Origin: Bradyrhizobium symbiodeficiens
GTDB taxonomy: Bacteria; Pseudomonadota; Alphaproteobacteria; Rhizobiales; Xanthobacteraceae
Direction: 5' to 3'
Assembly (NCBI RefSeq): GCF_002266465.3
Contig: NZ_CP029427.2
Coordinates: forward strand, 3,288,501 to 3,352,500
DNA: 64,000 bases
Shown here: positions 26,325 to 34,590 of the stretch, in pieces
Numbering within the stretch: position 1 is the first letter of the stretch
How the letters are laid out: the number at the start of each line of letters is the position of its first letter
Program-made: the position numbers and the translations under genes
Notes under the pieces: generated by a model
What the model was told of the DNA's origin: nothing
The model's input: only the letters and a program-made list of their open reading frames with translations
Database searches by the model: none

Positions 26325-26924
26325 ATGATGACGGCGAGCGTACGGGACGATCTGTTGGCAGCCGGGCTGATCGTGTTTGACCGCGTCGGCTTCGAAGCTG
26401 CGACGGTGGCCGCGATCCGCACCCGGGCGCGCGCCTCCAATGGCAGCTTCTTCCACGCCTTCGGCTCGAAGAAGGAGCTTGCCGGTGCGCTGTTCCTGGA
26501 GGTCCTGCGGCACTATCACGCCGCGGTGCTGGCCGCGCTCGATCCCGTGCCCGATGCGGAGCAGGGCATCGATCGGCTGATCCGGGCCCATCTCGACTGG
26601 GTGGTGACCAGCCGGCGCGAGGCGCGCTATTTGTTCGAGATTTCGCGGAGCGAGTGGGGCGAGGAAGTTCGCGACGCCCAGCGCGCGCAGAATGCGCGGC
26701 TCGCCGACGGTATCGAGCGCTGGCGCGCGCCGCTGGTTGCAAACGGCGAGCTCTTGCCGATGACGCCGGTGATGTTCGTGAGCCAGCTCATCGGTCCCGC
26801 GCAGATCTTCTGCCGCGCTTTCCTGTCGGGACGCGACCGCGCCGATCCGCGCGTCGAGGCCGACACGCTGATCGCCTGCGCCGGCCGTGCGCTCCGACCG
26901 CCCGAACGCATCAACAGGACATAA
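26325..26924 (+). CDS. TetR-family regulator
   Basis: 199 residues. N-terminal helix-turn-helix: DDLLAAGLIVFDRVGFEAATVAAIRTRARASNGSFFHAFGSKKEL, a textbook TetR DNA-binding domain (residues about 8-52), followed by an all-helical ligand domain. AGGAGG precedes the ATG; a second ATG lies at 26328. It stands 11 bp before the thioesterase gene and probably shares its transcript. The palindrome in its own promoter suggests autorepression relieved by a ligand, perhaps an acyl-CoA in view of the neighbour. Confidence 0.9.
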   Translation: MMTASVRDDLLAAGLIVFDRVGFEAATVAAIRTRARASNGSFFHAFGSKKELAGALFLEVLRHYHAAVLAALDPVPDAEQGIDRLIRAHLDWVVTSRREARYLFEISRSEWGEEVRDAQRAQNARLADGIERWRAPLVANGELLPMTPVMFVSQLIGPAQIFCRAFLSGRDRADPRVEADTLIACAGRALRPPERINRT

Positions 26925-26935
26925 GGAGAGGCCTC

Positions 26936-27400
26936 ATGCGTGCCACAGATCCCGAATTCGCAGCCGTCGCCGAACGCATCCACGCCAATGTCGGCCGGCA
27001 GGGCTTCATGAACCTGGTTGGTGCCGAGCTTTCGGAATTGTCGCGCGGCACCTGCACGATTGCCGTGGATCGCCGGCCGGAGCTGCTGCAGCAGCACGGC
27101 TTCTTCCATGGCGGCGTCACCGCCTTCCTGGTCGACAACGCCACGACGATCGCAGCCGCCACCTCGCGCGGCCAGCCGGCGCTGACGGCGGAGTACAAGC
27201 TCAATCTGTTGTCACCCGCGGTCGGCGAGAAGCTGATCTGCCGTGCCCGGGTGATCAAGCCTGGCCGCCAGGTCTCGGTGGTTGCGGCCGACGTATTCTG
27301 CGTCAGCGACGGTGTCGAGAAGCACACGGCAACGGCGCTGGCCTCGATCGCGATGTTGAGCGAGGACGTCGCCGCAAAAACGAAAAACCCGGCCGCCTGA
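26936..27400 (+). CDS. PaaI-family hotdog thioesterase
   Basis: 154 residues with AAGGAG seven bases before the ATG. The hotdog core shows ELLQQHGFFHGGVTAFLVDNA, the HGGxxxxxxD motif of PaaI-type acyl-CoA thioesterases, and the following strand region PALTAEYKLNLLSPAVGEKL. Members of this group hydrolyse short-chain or aryl-acyl-CoA esters, releasing CoA. Co-transcribed with the TetR gene just upstream. The TGA stop codon sits in the loop of the convergent terminator hairpin. Confidence 0.88.
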   Translation: MRATDPEFAAVAERIHANVGRQGFMNLVGAELSELSRGTCTIAVDRRPELLQQHGFFHGGVTAFLVDNATTIAAATSRGQPALTAEYKLNLLSPAVGEKLICRARVIKPGRQVSVVAADVFCVSDGVEKHTATALASIAMLSEDVAAKTKNPAA

Positions 27401-27413
27401 GGCGACCGGGTTT
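27385..27413 (-). terminator. intrinsic terminator of rplI, containing the stop codon of the thioesterase
   Basis: A 13-bp stem with one mismatch runs from AAACCCGG (27385-27392) to CCGGGTTT (27406-27413); the 3-nt loop is TGA, the stop codon of the thioesterase. Read leftward the hairpin is followed by TTCGTTTTTG, a proper U-tract, so it terminates the rplI transcript, which ends 24 bp away. It may act on the rightward transcript as well. Confidence 0.8.
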
Positions 27414-27436
27414 CGCTTCGCATAGGAATGCGAGAC

Positions 27437-28036
27437 TTACTTCTCTTCTGCAGCGGGCGCCGGCTCGGCTTCGTCCTGCTCGGCTTCCGGATCGAAGAAC
27501 TCGCCGGCGGCGGCGATCGCCTCGGCGGCTGCGTCGCGGTCCTCGTTGCGGGTCGAGATGTCCTCGCCGCGGTTGATGCGCTCGGCCTCGTCCTGGCTGC
27601 GCGCAACCGTGACAGAGATCTCGACCTCAACCTCGGGGTGGATGGCAACGGTGATCGAGCGCTTGCCGATGACCTTGATCGGCGCATCGAGCTGAACCTG
27701 CGGGCGGGCCAGCGAGATGCCGTCGGCTTCGAACGCCACGACGATGTCACGCACGTTGACCGAGCCGAACAGCTGGCCGGATTCCGAGGCCTGACGGATC
27801 ACGATGATGTTCTTGCCCGCGATCTTCTCGGCGACCTTGGACGCCTCGCCCTTGCTCTGCAGGTTGCGAGCTTCGAGGTCGGCCTTCATGCCGTCGTACT
27901 TGGCCTTGTTGTCGGCGGTGGCGCGCAGCGCCTTGCCACGCTTGAGCAGGAAATTTCGGGCATAGCCGTCGCGAACCTTCACGACTTCGCCCATCTGGCC
28001 GAGCTTGCTCACGCGTTCCAGCAAAATGACTTCCAT
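27437..28036 (-). CDS. rplI: 50S ribosomal protein L9
   Basis: 199 residues. The N-terminal rRNA-binding domain [19 protein letters not shown] is followed by [13 protein letters not shown], both diagnostic of L9, then the long connecting helix and the C-terminal domain. The family is about 150 residues; here an acidic tail of about 45 residues (ending [12 protein letters not shown]) is added. This extension is seen in other Bradyrhizobiaceae, from general knowledge. Confidence 0.97.
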   Translation of the reverse strand: MEVILLERVSKLGQMGEVVKVRDGYARNFLLKRGKALRATADNKAKYDGMKADLEARNLQSKGEASKVAEKIAGKNIIVIRQASESGQLFGSVNVRDIVVAFEADGISLARPQVQLDAPIKVIGKRSITVAIHPEVEVEISVTVARSQDEAERINRGEDISTRNEDRDAAAEAIAAAGEFFDPEAEQDEAEPAPAAEEK

Positions 28037-28082
28037 ATTCGTTCTCCTTTGAAGTGTTGAGTGTGGATTTTCGAACTTGAAC

Positions 28083-29084
28083 TTAAGCGGTTGGCAGTGG
28101 CGGCGGCTGCCGGCTGCGCAGGAAGCGCTCGCGGAAGCCGAACATTGCGTCCGCCATGCCGAGGATCACCATCGCGATCACCGGCCATCCGAACACGACC
28201 ACGACGGCGTAGGTCGAGCCGAGCCAGAACGTGCGGCTCTTCAGCGCCAGCGTGAGCGTATGCAGCACGGCAAAGCCGGTCAGCGCATAGCCCATCATCA
28301 GCGCGGTCGCGGTGATCTGTGCGGCAATCCCGAGCAGCCCGCCGGTGAAGCAGAAGGCGAGCGCGATGCACAGCGCCACCAGCGTCATCGGCGGCAGCTC
28401 CGCCGTCTTCATGTCCGGCCAAGGGCGCCGTAGCCGGCCCGAGGTCGCCGTGATCTTGGCGCTGAGCCAGAGGTTGAGGGTCAGCGTCATCATCGCGATG
28501 ATGGTGGCCCCGGCCGGTGCGATCCGCACCAGCGCGTCGACGAACTGACCGGCCTCGCCGGAGCTTTGCGGGTCGGTAGCCCGGAGCATGCGCATCAGGC
28601 CGCGCCGCAGCGTGCCGATGATGGCCTCGGCGTCGGTCCCGAGCGTGAGCAGGGCGGCGATCGTGGTCAGCGTGGCGAAGCCCGCGAGCCACAGCAGGAT
28701 GCGGCCGACCGGATACCATTCGAGTTCAGGCTCGGCGGGCGCGGCGGCTTTGGGCGCGGGCTGTCCCACGGCAACCTCTCCCATGGCGACGTTTCCCACG
28801 GGACGGCTGAGCAGGACGAGATGGCCGAGCCACCACGCCGGCAGCGCGACGGTGACGGCGAAGGCGATGCAATAGGGCAGGCCGAACAGGGCACCGAGGC
28901 CGATCGCAGCGGCGATGCCGCCGAGGCTCGCGCAAAGCGGTCCCCAGCCGATCGAGGCGACCATCAACGGCAGCGGTGCGAGATAGAACAGGACGAGCGA
29001 GATCAGCGCGCCCGAAATGATCGAGGCGAACATCAGGGCCGACGCAGCGCCGGCGATCAGGGCTATGAGCACAAAGGCCATCAT
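28083..29084 (-). CDS. DUF2232 integral membrane protein
   Basis: 333 residues from ATG 29084, where the family normally begins ([20 protein letters not shown]); a frame reaching back to 29129 adds 15 non-family residues. There are about eight hydrophobic segments, with a Pro/Ala/Glu-rich cytoplasmic loop near residues 110-130. DUF2232 proteins sit between rpsR and rplI in rhizobia, so co-transcription with ribosomal genes is likely. Function unknown. Confidence 0.85.
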   Translation of the reverse strand: MMAFVLIALIAGAASALMFASIISGALISLVLFYLAPLPLMVASIGWGPLCASLGGIAAAIGLGALFGLPYCIAFAVTVALPAWWLGHLVLLSRPVGNVAMGEVAVGQPAPKAAAPAEPELEWYPVGRILLWLAGFATLTTIAALLTLGTDAEAIIGTLRRGLMRMLRATDPQSSGEAGQFVDALVRIAPAGATIIAMMTLTLNLWLSAKITATSGRLRRPWPDMKTAELPPMTLVALCIALAFCFTGGLLGIAAQITATALMMGYALTGFAVLHTLTLALKSRTFWLGSTYAVVVVFGWPVIAMVILGMADAMFGFRERFLRSRQPPPLPTA

Positions 29085-29212
29085 CAGCTGTCCCGCTCCC
29101 TTCGAGCGGTTAGAGGCGTCTCGCCCCAACCATCGGCAACCGGACGACCCGGGAGCCTTATGAAACTTAAAGAGTGCAGCCGGCGGTGATGTCGCCGCCG
29201 GCTGAATTCGTC

Positions 29213-29452
29213 TTAGCGAATGACGTAGGGCAGCAGGCCCAGGAACCGCGCGCGCTTGATGGCGCGGGCGAGTTCACGCTGCTTCTTCGCTGACACCGCG
29301 GTGATGCGGCTCGGCACGATCTTGCCGCGTTCGGAGACGTAACGCATCAAGAGCTTGGAGTCCTTGTAGTCGATCTTGGGAGCATTGGCGCCCGTGAACG
29401 GGCAGCTCTTGCGACGACGGAAAAACGGGCGGCGTGCACCAGCTTCAGCCAT
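29213..29452 (-). CDS. rpsR: 30S ribosomal protein S18
   Basis: 79 residues: [22 protein letters not shown] and [20 protein letters not shown] are the S18 core, with the C-terminal [13 protein letters not shown]. It binds S6 on the small-subunit platform. It starts five bases after the rpsF stop, so the two partners are translated together. Confidence 0.97.
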   Translation of the reverse strand: MAEAGARRPFFRRRKSCPFTGANAPKIDYKDSKLLMRYVSERGKIVPSRITAVSAKKQRELARAIKRARFLGLLPYVIR

Positions 29453-29457
29453 TGTTC

Positions 29458-29967
29458 TTACTCCCCTTCCGTCGTTGTCGTGGTTTCAGCTTCTTCGCGC
29501 GGACGGCGCGGGCCGCGGTCACCGCGGAAGCCGCCACCCTCACGATCGCCGCCACGGAAACCACCCTCGCGGTCGCCACGGAAGCCACCGCCTTCGCGGT
29601 CGCCACGGAAGCCGCCGCCACGGTCGTCACGCTCGCGGTCACGGTCGGCCTTGCGCATCATCGCGGAGGGGCCTTCCTCGAGCTCCTCGACGCGGACGCT
29701 GAGATAGCGGATCACGTCTTCGCTGATGCGCTCCTGGCGCTCGATCTCGGCGATCGCCGCGGACGGCGCGTCGATATTGAGCAGCACGAAGTGCGCCTTG
29801 CGGTTCTTGTTCATGCGGTAGGTGAGGGAGCGTACGCCCCAATTCTCGGTCTTGGTGACCTTGCCGCCGAGACCCTCGACGATACCGGTCATCTGCGCAG
29901 TCAGTTCTTCGACCTGCTGCGTGCTCGCGTCCTGACGCGCGAGAAAGACATGCTCATAAAGAGCCAT
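29458..29967 (-). CDS. rpsF: 30S ribosomal protein S6 with Gly/Arg-rich tail
   Basis: 169 residues from ATG 29967 ([18 protein letters not shown]). The S6 core ends at about residue 105 ([23 protein letters not shown]). The tail is repetitive: several copies of a [13 protein letters not shown] unit with FRGG variants, then a Glu/Thr-rich end. An RGG/FRG-like tail could bind RNA; this is inference. S6 pairs with S18 during platform assembly. Confidence 0.96.
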   Translation of the reverse strand: MALYEHVFLARQDASTQQVEELTAQMTGIVEGLGGKVTKTENWGVRSLTYRMNKNRKAHFVLLNIDAPSAAIAEIERQERISEDVIRYLSVRVEELEEGPSAMMRKADRDRERDDRGGGFRGDREGGGFRGDREGGFRGGDREGGGFRGDRGPRRPREEAETTTTTEGE

Positions 29968-30158
29968 GGTGGTCCTTTCCTCATGTTGGCGCATCGCCCG
30001 GCGTCAAACCCTTAAGAGGCCTTCGGAAAGGACTCTGGGATTAAGCTCAGAAGGCGGAAACACGGGACGACGGGCCGACTGGCCCTGCCACACCAAAATC
30101 ACGAATGATTTGCTGAGACCGTCCGTTCAGCTCCCGGCCGGGGTCTGCGGATGCGCGC

Positions 30159-30186
30159 CTTATACGGATTTTGGCCGGCTTGGCAA
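30159..30186 (-). promoter_or_regulatory. promoter of rpsF-rpsR-DUF2232-rplI
   Basis: On the minus strand TTGCCA (30186-30181) and TATAAG (30164-30159) are 16 bp apart, a good housekeeping sigma match. The predicted 5' end near 30151 leaves a leader of about 180 nt before rpsF. That leader includes CTTTCCGAAGGCC followed by CTTAAGG, whose CCG and GGC elements are reminiscent of the S6:S18-binding leader motif known in many bacteria; this is only a resemblance. The rest of the 335-bp gap carries the divergent TetR promoter. Confidence 0.6.
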
Positions 30187-30252
30187 GGTTTGAACGCCTC
30201 GTTTTGGGCCAGACGATACCGGCGAGGCGGCCAGACCCACCCCCATACCGGC

Positions 30253-30281
30253 TTGATCTATTTGTTTGTATGGCATACAAA
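30253..30281 (+). promoter_or_regulatory. candidate promoter of the TetR/desaturase pair
   Basis: TTGATC (30253-30258) and TACAAA (30276-30281) are spaced 17 bp. The palindrome at 30265-30281 fills the spacer and covers the -10 element, the usual arrangement for repression by occlusion. Confidence 0.4.
30265..30281. promoter_or_regulatory. 17-bp perfect palindromic operator
   Basis: TTTGTATGGCATACAAA: eight-base arms around one central G. It lies 21 bp before the start codon of the TetR gene at 30303 and is likely its binding site. It is unrelated in sequence to the operators at 26290 and 49554. Confidence 0.75.
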
Positions 30282-30302
30282 TAATAGGATCGGGAGGTTC
30301 TG

Positions 30303-31004
30303 ATGACGGGTGAATCGGTCCAGGCTCCGTTCGAGGCTTCGGCGGGCGATCCCAAGCACGCCGCGCGGGCCACACGGTCGGCCGGCCGCAAGATGCGCTC
30401 GCTGCTGCTGGATGCGGCAAGCCCGCTGTTCCGGGAGCGGGGACTGTCGGGTACGGCGATCGCCGACATCGCGGCGACCGCGGACGCATTCCCGAGCCAG
30501 ATCACCTACTATTTCCACACCAAGGAGGCGCTGTTCGTCGAATGCGCCTGCCGCGAACTGCTGTATCTGGCGCGTGCGACGGAGCAGGCGGCGCTGAAGG
30601 CGCGCACGCCGCGGGACTACACGCATGCGCTGGCGCAGACCGTGACGGCGAGCGATTCCGTGGCGTTCTTCGCCGAAGCGCTGACATTGACGCGGCGCCG
30701 CCAGGATCTCGCGCCGCTGGTCGAGCGCACGATCGAACGCCTGCACGGCGAAGGCGCGCGCGCCTATGCGAGCCAGGTGGCGCGGCACGGCTGGCGCTCG
30801 CTGCGCGCGCCCGACGAAAGCTCGCGGCGGTTCTGGGCCGTTGCGATCGGAATCATGCTCGAAGGCTATGCGATGGGGCGTTCGTCCGAGGCGCTCTGCG
30901 CCGAGATGCTGCGCGTGCTCGGCGAGCAGGCGAAATCCACCGGCGACGCGACACGTCTGCGTCTCGTCGATGACGCAGCAAGCAATTCGAACGAGGAAGG
31001 CTAG
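30303..31004 (+). CDS. TetR-family regulator of the desaturase
   Basis: 233 residues. The HTH domain is at about residues 28-75: RSLLLDAASPLFRERGLSGTAIADIAATADAFPSQITYYFHTKEALF. A 27-residue polar N-terminal extension precedes it. The ligand domain is helical and ends near a Cys-containing segment (ALCAEMLRVLGEQ). The desaturase gene starts three bases after its stop codon, so the two form a transcript controlled by the palindrome upstream. A sensor of fatty acids or acyl-CoA is a reasonable guess. Confidence 0.9.
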   Translation: MTGESVQAPFEASAGDPKHAARATRSAGRKMRSLLLDAASPLFRERGLSGTAIADIAATADAFPSQITYYFHTKEALFVECACRELLYLARATEQAALKARTPRDYTHALAQTVTASDSVAFFAEALTLTRRRQDLAPLVERTIERLHGEGARAYASQVARHGWRSLRAPDESSRRFWAVAIGIMLEGYAMGRSSEALCAEMLRVLGEQAKSTGDATRLRLVDDAASNSNEEG

Positions 31005-31007
31005 GCC

Positions 31008-32033
31008 ATGACCGCGCTTCGCATGCGTGCCCGCGATTTCCTGACCGACGACCAGCTTGCCGACGTGCGCCAGCGTGTGACCTGGAAAGGCGTCGCACTG
31101 ATCGCGCACGCCTGGGCACTCATCATCGGTGCCATCGCCCTGGTCGCGTGGTGGCCCAATCCGGTCACTTATGTCCTCGCCGTCGCGATCATCGGTTCGC
31201 GCCAGCTGGGCCTTGCGATCCTGATGCATGATGGCGCGCATGGCTGTCTGTCCGCCGATGAGAAAACCAATCTGGCCCTGAGCCAGTGGTTCTGCGCCTA
31301 TCCGCTGTTTGCGGAGACGCGCAGCTACCGGCGTTACCACCTTCAGCACCATGCGCGCACCCAGCAGGAAGATGATCCGGATCTCGTGCTGTCGGCGCCG
31401 TTTCCAATTACGAAGCTGAGCTATCGCCGCAAGTTCATTCGCGACATCACCGGACAGACCGGCTACCAGCAGCGCAAGGCACAGCTGCTCAACGCGCTCG
31501 GTCCGAAGGACTGGCCGTGGCGCCAGCGCGCGGCGCATTTTTGGGAGAAGCTCGGCCCGCAATGCCTGCTCAACGCTGTGATGTTCGCAGCACTCGCGGC
31601 GGCCGGCGTGTGGTGGGCCTATCCGCTGCTGTGGCTGGTGCCGCTTCTGACCTGGATGATGGTCATCACCCGCATCCGTAACATTGCAGAGCATGCCGTC
31701 GTCCCCGACAGCAGCGATCCCTTGCGCAACACCCGCACGACGCATGCCAATGTTTTCGAGCGCCTGTTCATCGCTCCATACTATGTGAACTATCACCTCG
31801 AGCATCATCTGCTGTTCTACGTGCCCTGCTACAATCTGCCGAAGGTCCATCGCCTGCTGAGCGAGAGCCGGCACGCCGGCCGCATGGAGGTGCAGCCGAA
31901 CTACGCAGCGGTGCTGCGGCTGGCGACGGCAAGGCCTGACAGGGAGGATCGGCCGGGGCAATTGGCGAGCAGCGCGCGCCGTGCGCAGGCTGGAGCGGAG
32001 GTCGATGCCAACCAGACCGCCGGTGGATTTTGA
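31008..32033 (+). CDS. membrane fatty acid desaturase
   Basis: 341 residues with AGGAAGG before the ATG. The three His boxes of the membrane di-iron desaturase/hydroxylase family are present: HDGAHG (74-79), HLQHH near 105, and HLEHH near 265. Hydrophobic segments lie between the boxes. The enzyme would insert a double bond, or a hydroxyl group, in a lipid acyl chain at the inner membrane. The TetR gene directly upstream probably controls it. Confidence 0.88.
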   Translation: MTALRMRARDFLTDDQLADVRQRVTWKGVALIAHAWALIIGAIALVAWWPNPVTYVLAVAIIGSRQLGLAILMHDGAHGCLSADEKTNLALSQWFCAYPLFAETRSYRRYHLQHHARTQQEDDPDLVLSAPFPITKLSYRRKFIRDITGQTGYQQRKAQLLNALGPKDWPWRQRAAHFWEKLGPQCLLNAVMFAALAAAGVWWAYPLLWLVPLLTWMMVITRIRNIAEHAVVPDSSDPLRNTRTTHANVFERLFIAPYYVNYHLEHHLLFYVPCYNLPKVHRLLSESRHAGRMEVQPNYAAVLRLATARPDREDRPGQLASSARRAQAGAEVDANQTAGGF

Positions 32034-32220
32034 CGGGACGTATCCCCAGTTGAATGCCAGCCAGGATTTCCATCGCGGCTTGACAGTCCGGCCCCTGACA
32101 GTGTCTACGGCCCCCTTTGGAGCATGATCCGGAACCATGGCCCAGGGCCGTGCGTAAAGGCCGCGTGTAATCGGCTGCCGGTCCTCGAAAGGGATCGTGC
32201 CCGACAAGCAGGGAGCGCCG

Positions 32221-33180
32221 ATGACGGCTGCATTCACATTTCCTGGGCAGGGTTCCCAGGCGGTCGGCATGGGCAAGGCCCTGGCCGACGCTTTTCCGGT
32301 CGCGCGTGCCGTGTTCGACGAGGTCGATGCCGCGCTCGGAGAGAAGCTGACGGCGATCATCTGGGATGGTCCGGCCGAAGCCCTTCAGCTCACCCAGAAT
32401 GCCCAGCCGGCGCTGATGGCGGTTTCGATCGCCACCCTGCGTGTGTTGGAAGCTGAAGCAGATTTTTCCGTGGGGCGGGATGCCGCCTTCGTAGCCGGCC
32501 ACTCGCTCGGTGAATATTCGGCGCTGGCAGCGGCCGGCAGCCTGACGGTTTCGGATACCGCCCGTCTGCTTCGCACTCGCGGTCTCGCAATGCAAAAGGC
32601 CGTCCCGGTCGGCGCCGGCGCGATGGCCGCTCTGCTCGGGCTCGACTACGAGGCCGCCATGGCGGTCGCCGGCGAGGCGGCGCAGGGGCAGGTCTGCCAG
32701 GCCGCCAACGACAATGGCGGCGGGCAGGTGGTTGTCTCCGGCGACAAGGCTGCGGTCGATCGCGCCGTCGAGATCGCCAAGACCAAGGGCGCCAAGCGCG
32801 CGATGTTGCTGCCGGTCTCCGCCCCGTTCCACTGTAAGCTGATGCAACCCGCCGCCGACGCCATGGCGGAAGCGCTCTCGAAGGTCACGATCAAGGCGCC
32901 GGCTGCGCCGCTGGTGTCGAACGTGCTGGCGAGCGCCATCACCGATCCCGACGAGATCCGCCGCCGGCTGGTCGAACAGGTTACCGGCACCGTGCGCTGG
33001 CGCGAGTCGGTTGCCTATATGGCAGGGCAGGGCGTCACCCGTTTCTTCGAGATCGGCGCCGGCAAGGTGCTGACGGGACTCGTCAAGCGTATTGCCGACG
33101 GCGCCGTCGGCGTTGCCGTGGGCGGACCGAACGATATTGCTGCCGCCAAGGATGCATTGGCCGCCGCGAAGCAGAGCTAG
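32221..33180 (+). CDS. fabD: malonyl-CoA:ACP transacylase
   Basis: 319 residues from ATG 32221, preceded by GGGAG; an in-frame GTG farther upstream is not needed. Loads malonyl groups on acyl carrier protein. N-terminal FPGQGSQAVGMGK, catalytic Ser95 in AGHSLGEYSA, and the Arg/His/Gln residues of the family in VSAPFHCKLM. Starts the fabD-fabG-acpP-fabF cluster, 11 bp before fabG. Confidence 0.97.
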   Translation: MTAAFTFPGQGSQAVGMGKALADAFPVARAVFDEVDAALGEKLTAIIWDGPAEALQLTQNAQPALMAVSIATLRVLEAEADFSVGRDAAFVAGHSLGEYSALAAAGSLTVSDTARLLRTRGLAMQKAVPVGAGAMAALLGLDYEAAMAVAGEAAQGQVCQAANDNGGGQVVVSGDKAAVDRAVEIAKTKGAKRAMLLPVSAPFHCKLMQPAADAMAEALSKVTIKAPAAPLVSNVLASAITDPDEIRRRLVEQVTGTVRWRESVAYMAGQGVTRFFEIGAGKVLTGLVKRIADGAVGVAVGGPNDIAAAKDALAAAKQS

Positions 33181-33191
33181 AGGAGTTCTCG

Positions 33192-33929
33192 ATGTTCGAT
33201 CTGACTGGCAAAAAAGCGCTCGTCACCGGCGCGACCGGCGGCATCGGTGGCGCGATCGCGCAGGCGCTGCATGCGCAGGGCGCGACCGTCGCGATCTCAG
33301 GAACGCGCAAGGAAGTGCTGGATGAGCTTGCCGGCAAGCTCGGCGAGCGTACCTTTGTACTGCCTTGCAATCTCTCCAAGGCCGACGAGGTCGAGGCGCT
33401 GGTGCCTGCTGCGGAAGCGGCAATGGGACAGGTCGACATCCTCATCGCCAATGCCGGCATCACCCGCGACAATCTCTTCGTGCAGCTTCGTGACGAGGAT
33501 TGGGAGGAGGTCATCAACATCAATCTGACCTCGACTTTCCGCCTGGCGCGCGCCGCCACCAAGCTGATGATGCGCAAGCGCTTCGGCCGCATCATCGCCA
33601 TCACCTCGGTGGTCGGCGTTACCGGCAATCCCGGGCAAGGCAACTATACTGCGTCGAAGGCGGGCCTGATCGGCATGATCAAGACGTTGGGGGCCGAATA
33701 CGCCAAGCGCGGCGTCACCGCCAACTGCATCGCGCCGGGCTTCATCAAGACGCCGATGACCGATGCGCTCAACGACAAGCAGCGCGAAACGATTCTGACG
33801 AGGGTTCCGGCCGCCCGCCTGGGGACGCCCGAGGACATCGCCGCGGCCGCCGTCTACCTGAGTTCAAACGAAGCAGCCTACGTCACCGGGCAGACCATCC
33901 ACGTCAACGGCGGTATGGCTATGATCTGA
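33192..33929 (+). CDS. fabG: 3-oxoacyl-ACP reductase
   Basis: 245 residues with GAGGAG before the ATG. NADPH-dependent reduction of beta-ketoacyl-ACP. TGATGGIGG cofactor motif, NAG at about 88, Ser in ITSVVGVTGNPG, catalytic NYTASKAG, and the FabG ending VTGQTIHVNGGMAMI. All catalytic residues are intact. Confidence 0.97.
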   Translation: MFDLTGKKALVTGATGGIGGAIAQALHAQGATVAISGTRKEVLDELAGKLGERTFVLPCNLSKADEVEALVPAAEAAMGQVDILIANAGITRDNLFVQLRDEDWEEVININLTSTFRLARAATKLMMRKRFGRIIAITSVVGVTGNPGQGNYTASKAGLIGMIKTLGAEYAKRGVTANCIAPGFIKTPMTDALNDKQRETILTRVPAARLGTPEDIAAAAVYLSSNEAAYVTGQTIHVNGGMAMI

Positions 33930-34062
33930 CGTCTCGTTCGGCACTGCCCACAGGGGCGGCGCCGAATGCGGCAAACAGCCGTTTCCGGAGCGAAATGAGG
34001 CTTGTAGTCAAGGTAATTGAAGTATGCTAACCGGACCTTCAACGGATGGGCAAAGAACGCCA

Positions 34063-34089
34063 TTGCAGGTTTTTGAAACCCTGTATATT
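34063..34089 (+). promoter_or_regulatory. possible acpP promoter in the 313-bp fabG/acpP gap
   Basis: TTGCAG (34063-34068) and TATATT (34084-34089) are 15 bp apart, slightly short of the ideal. The gap 33930-34242 holds no gene that can be supported; it presumably supplies the high expression acpP needs. Confidence 0.35.
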
Positions 34090-34242
34090 GGCGATGCGGA
34101 GCCTTGGCCGACGTTCGCCGGGTCCTGTATCGGTTAGCATGGGGCCAAATCAAAGTTCGTAAGCGAAGGCAAGTAACGCGACCACGACGGCTCGTATCGT
34201 CCCGGGGGGTCGGGTCTACAGGGAACAACACGAGGTTATGCA

Positions 34243-34482
34243 ATGAGTGACATTGGCGAACGGGTTAAGAAGATCGTGGTCGAACACCTTGGTGTTGAAC
34301 CCGAGAAGGTTGTCGACGCAGCGAGCTTCATCGACGACCTCGGCGCCGACAGTCTGGACACCGTCGAGCTGGTGATGGCGTTCGAAGAAGAATTCGGTTG
34401 CGAGATTCCGGACGATGCCGCGGAAACGATTCTCACCGTCGGCGACGCCACGAAATTTCTCGAAAAGAACGCGAAGAGCTAA
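34243..34482 (+). CDS. acpP: acyl carrier protein
   Basis: 79 residues. Carries growing acyl chains on a 4'-phosphopantetheine attached to Ser37 in GADSLDTVE, the exact prosthetic-group motif. Helices I-III and strongly acidic composition match AcpP. The stop codon sits inside an intrinsic terminator. Confidence 0.98.
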   Translation: MSDIGERVKKIVVEHLGVEPEKVVDAASFIDDLGADSLDTVELVMAFEEEFGCEIPDDAAETILTVGDATKFLEKNAKS

Positions 34483-34495
34483 GGCTCTTCTTTTT
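34473..34495 (+). terminator. intrinsic terminator overlapping the acpP stop codon
   Basis: GAAGAGC (34473-34479) pairs with GCTCTTC (34484-34490) across the loop TAAG, which holds the acpP TAA; TTTTT follows (34491-34495). The stem includes the last two sense codons. Partial termination here would give an acpP-rich transcript while still allowing fabF expression. Confidence 0.85.
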
Positions 34496-34590
34496 CGCGG
34501 GGACAACATTGAAACCGGACGGGCCGCTTTCCAGCGGTCAGCCGGTTTCTTGTTATTGGCCGTGAATCTTTCAATGCGGAGTTTTCGGAT

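Noticed and set aside
29480..29707. Repeated units that might suggest a CRISPR array or tandem repeat locus
   Set aside because: The repeats are the in-frame [13 protein letters not shown] codons of the S6 tail; spacers of constant length are absent.
30258..32360. 700-codon open frame opposite the TetR and desaturase genes
   Set aside because: Both sense genes have complete diagnostic motifs; the antisense frame has none and is explained by third-position G/C bias.
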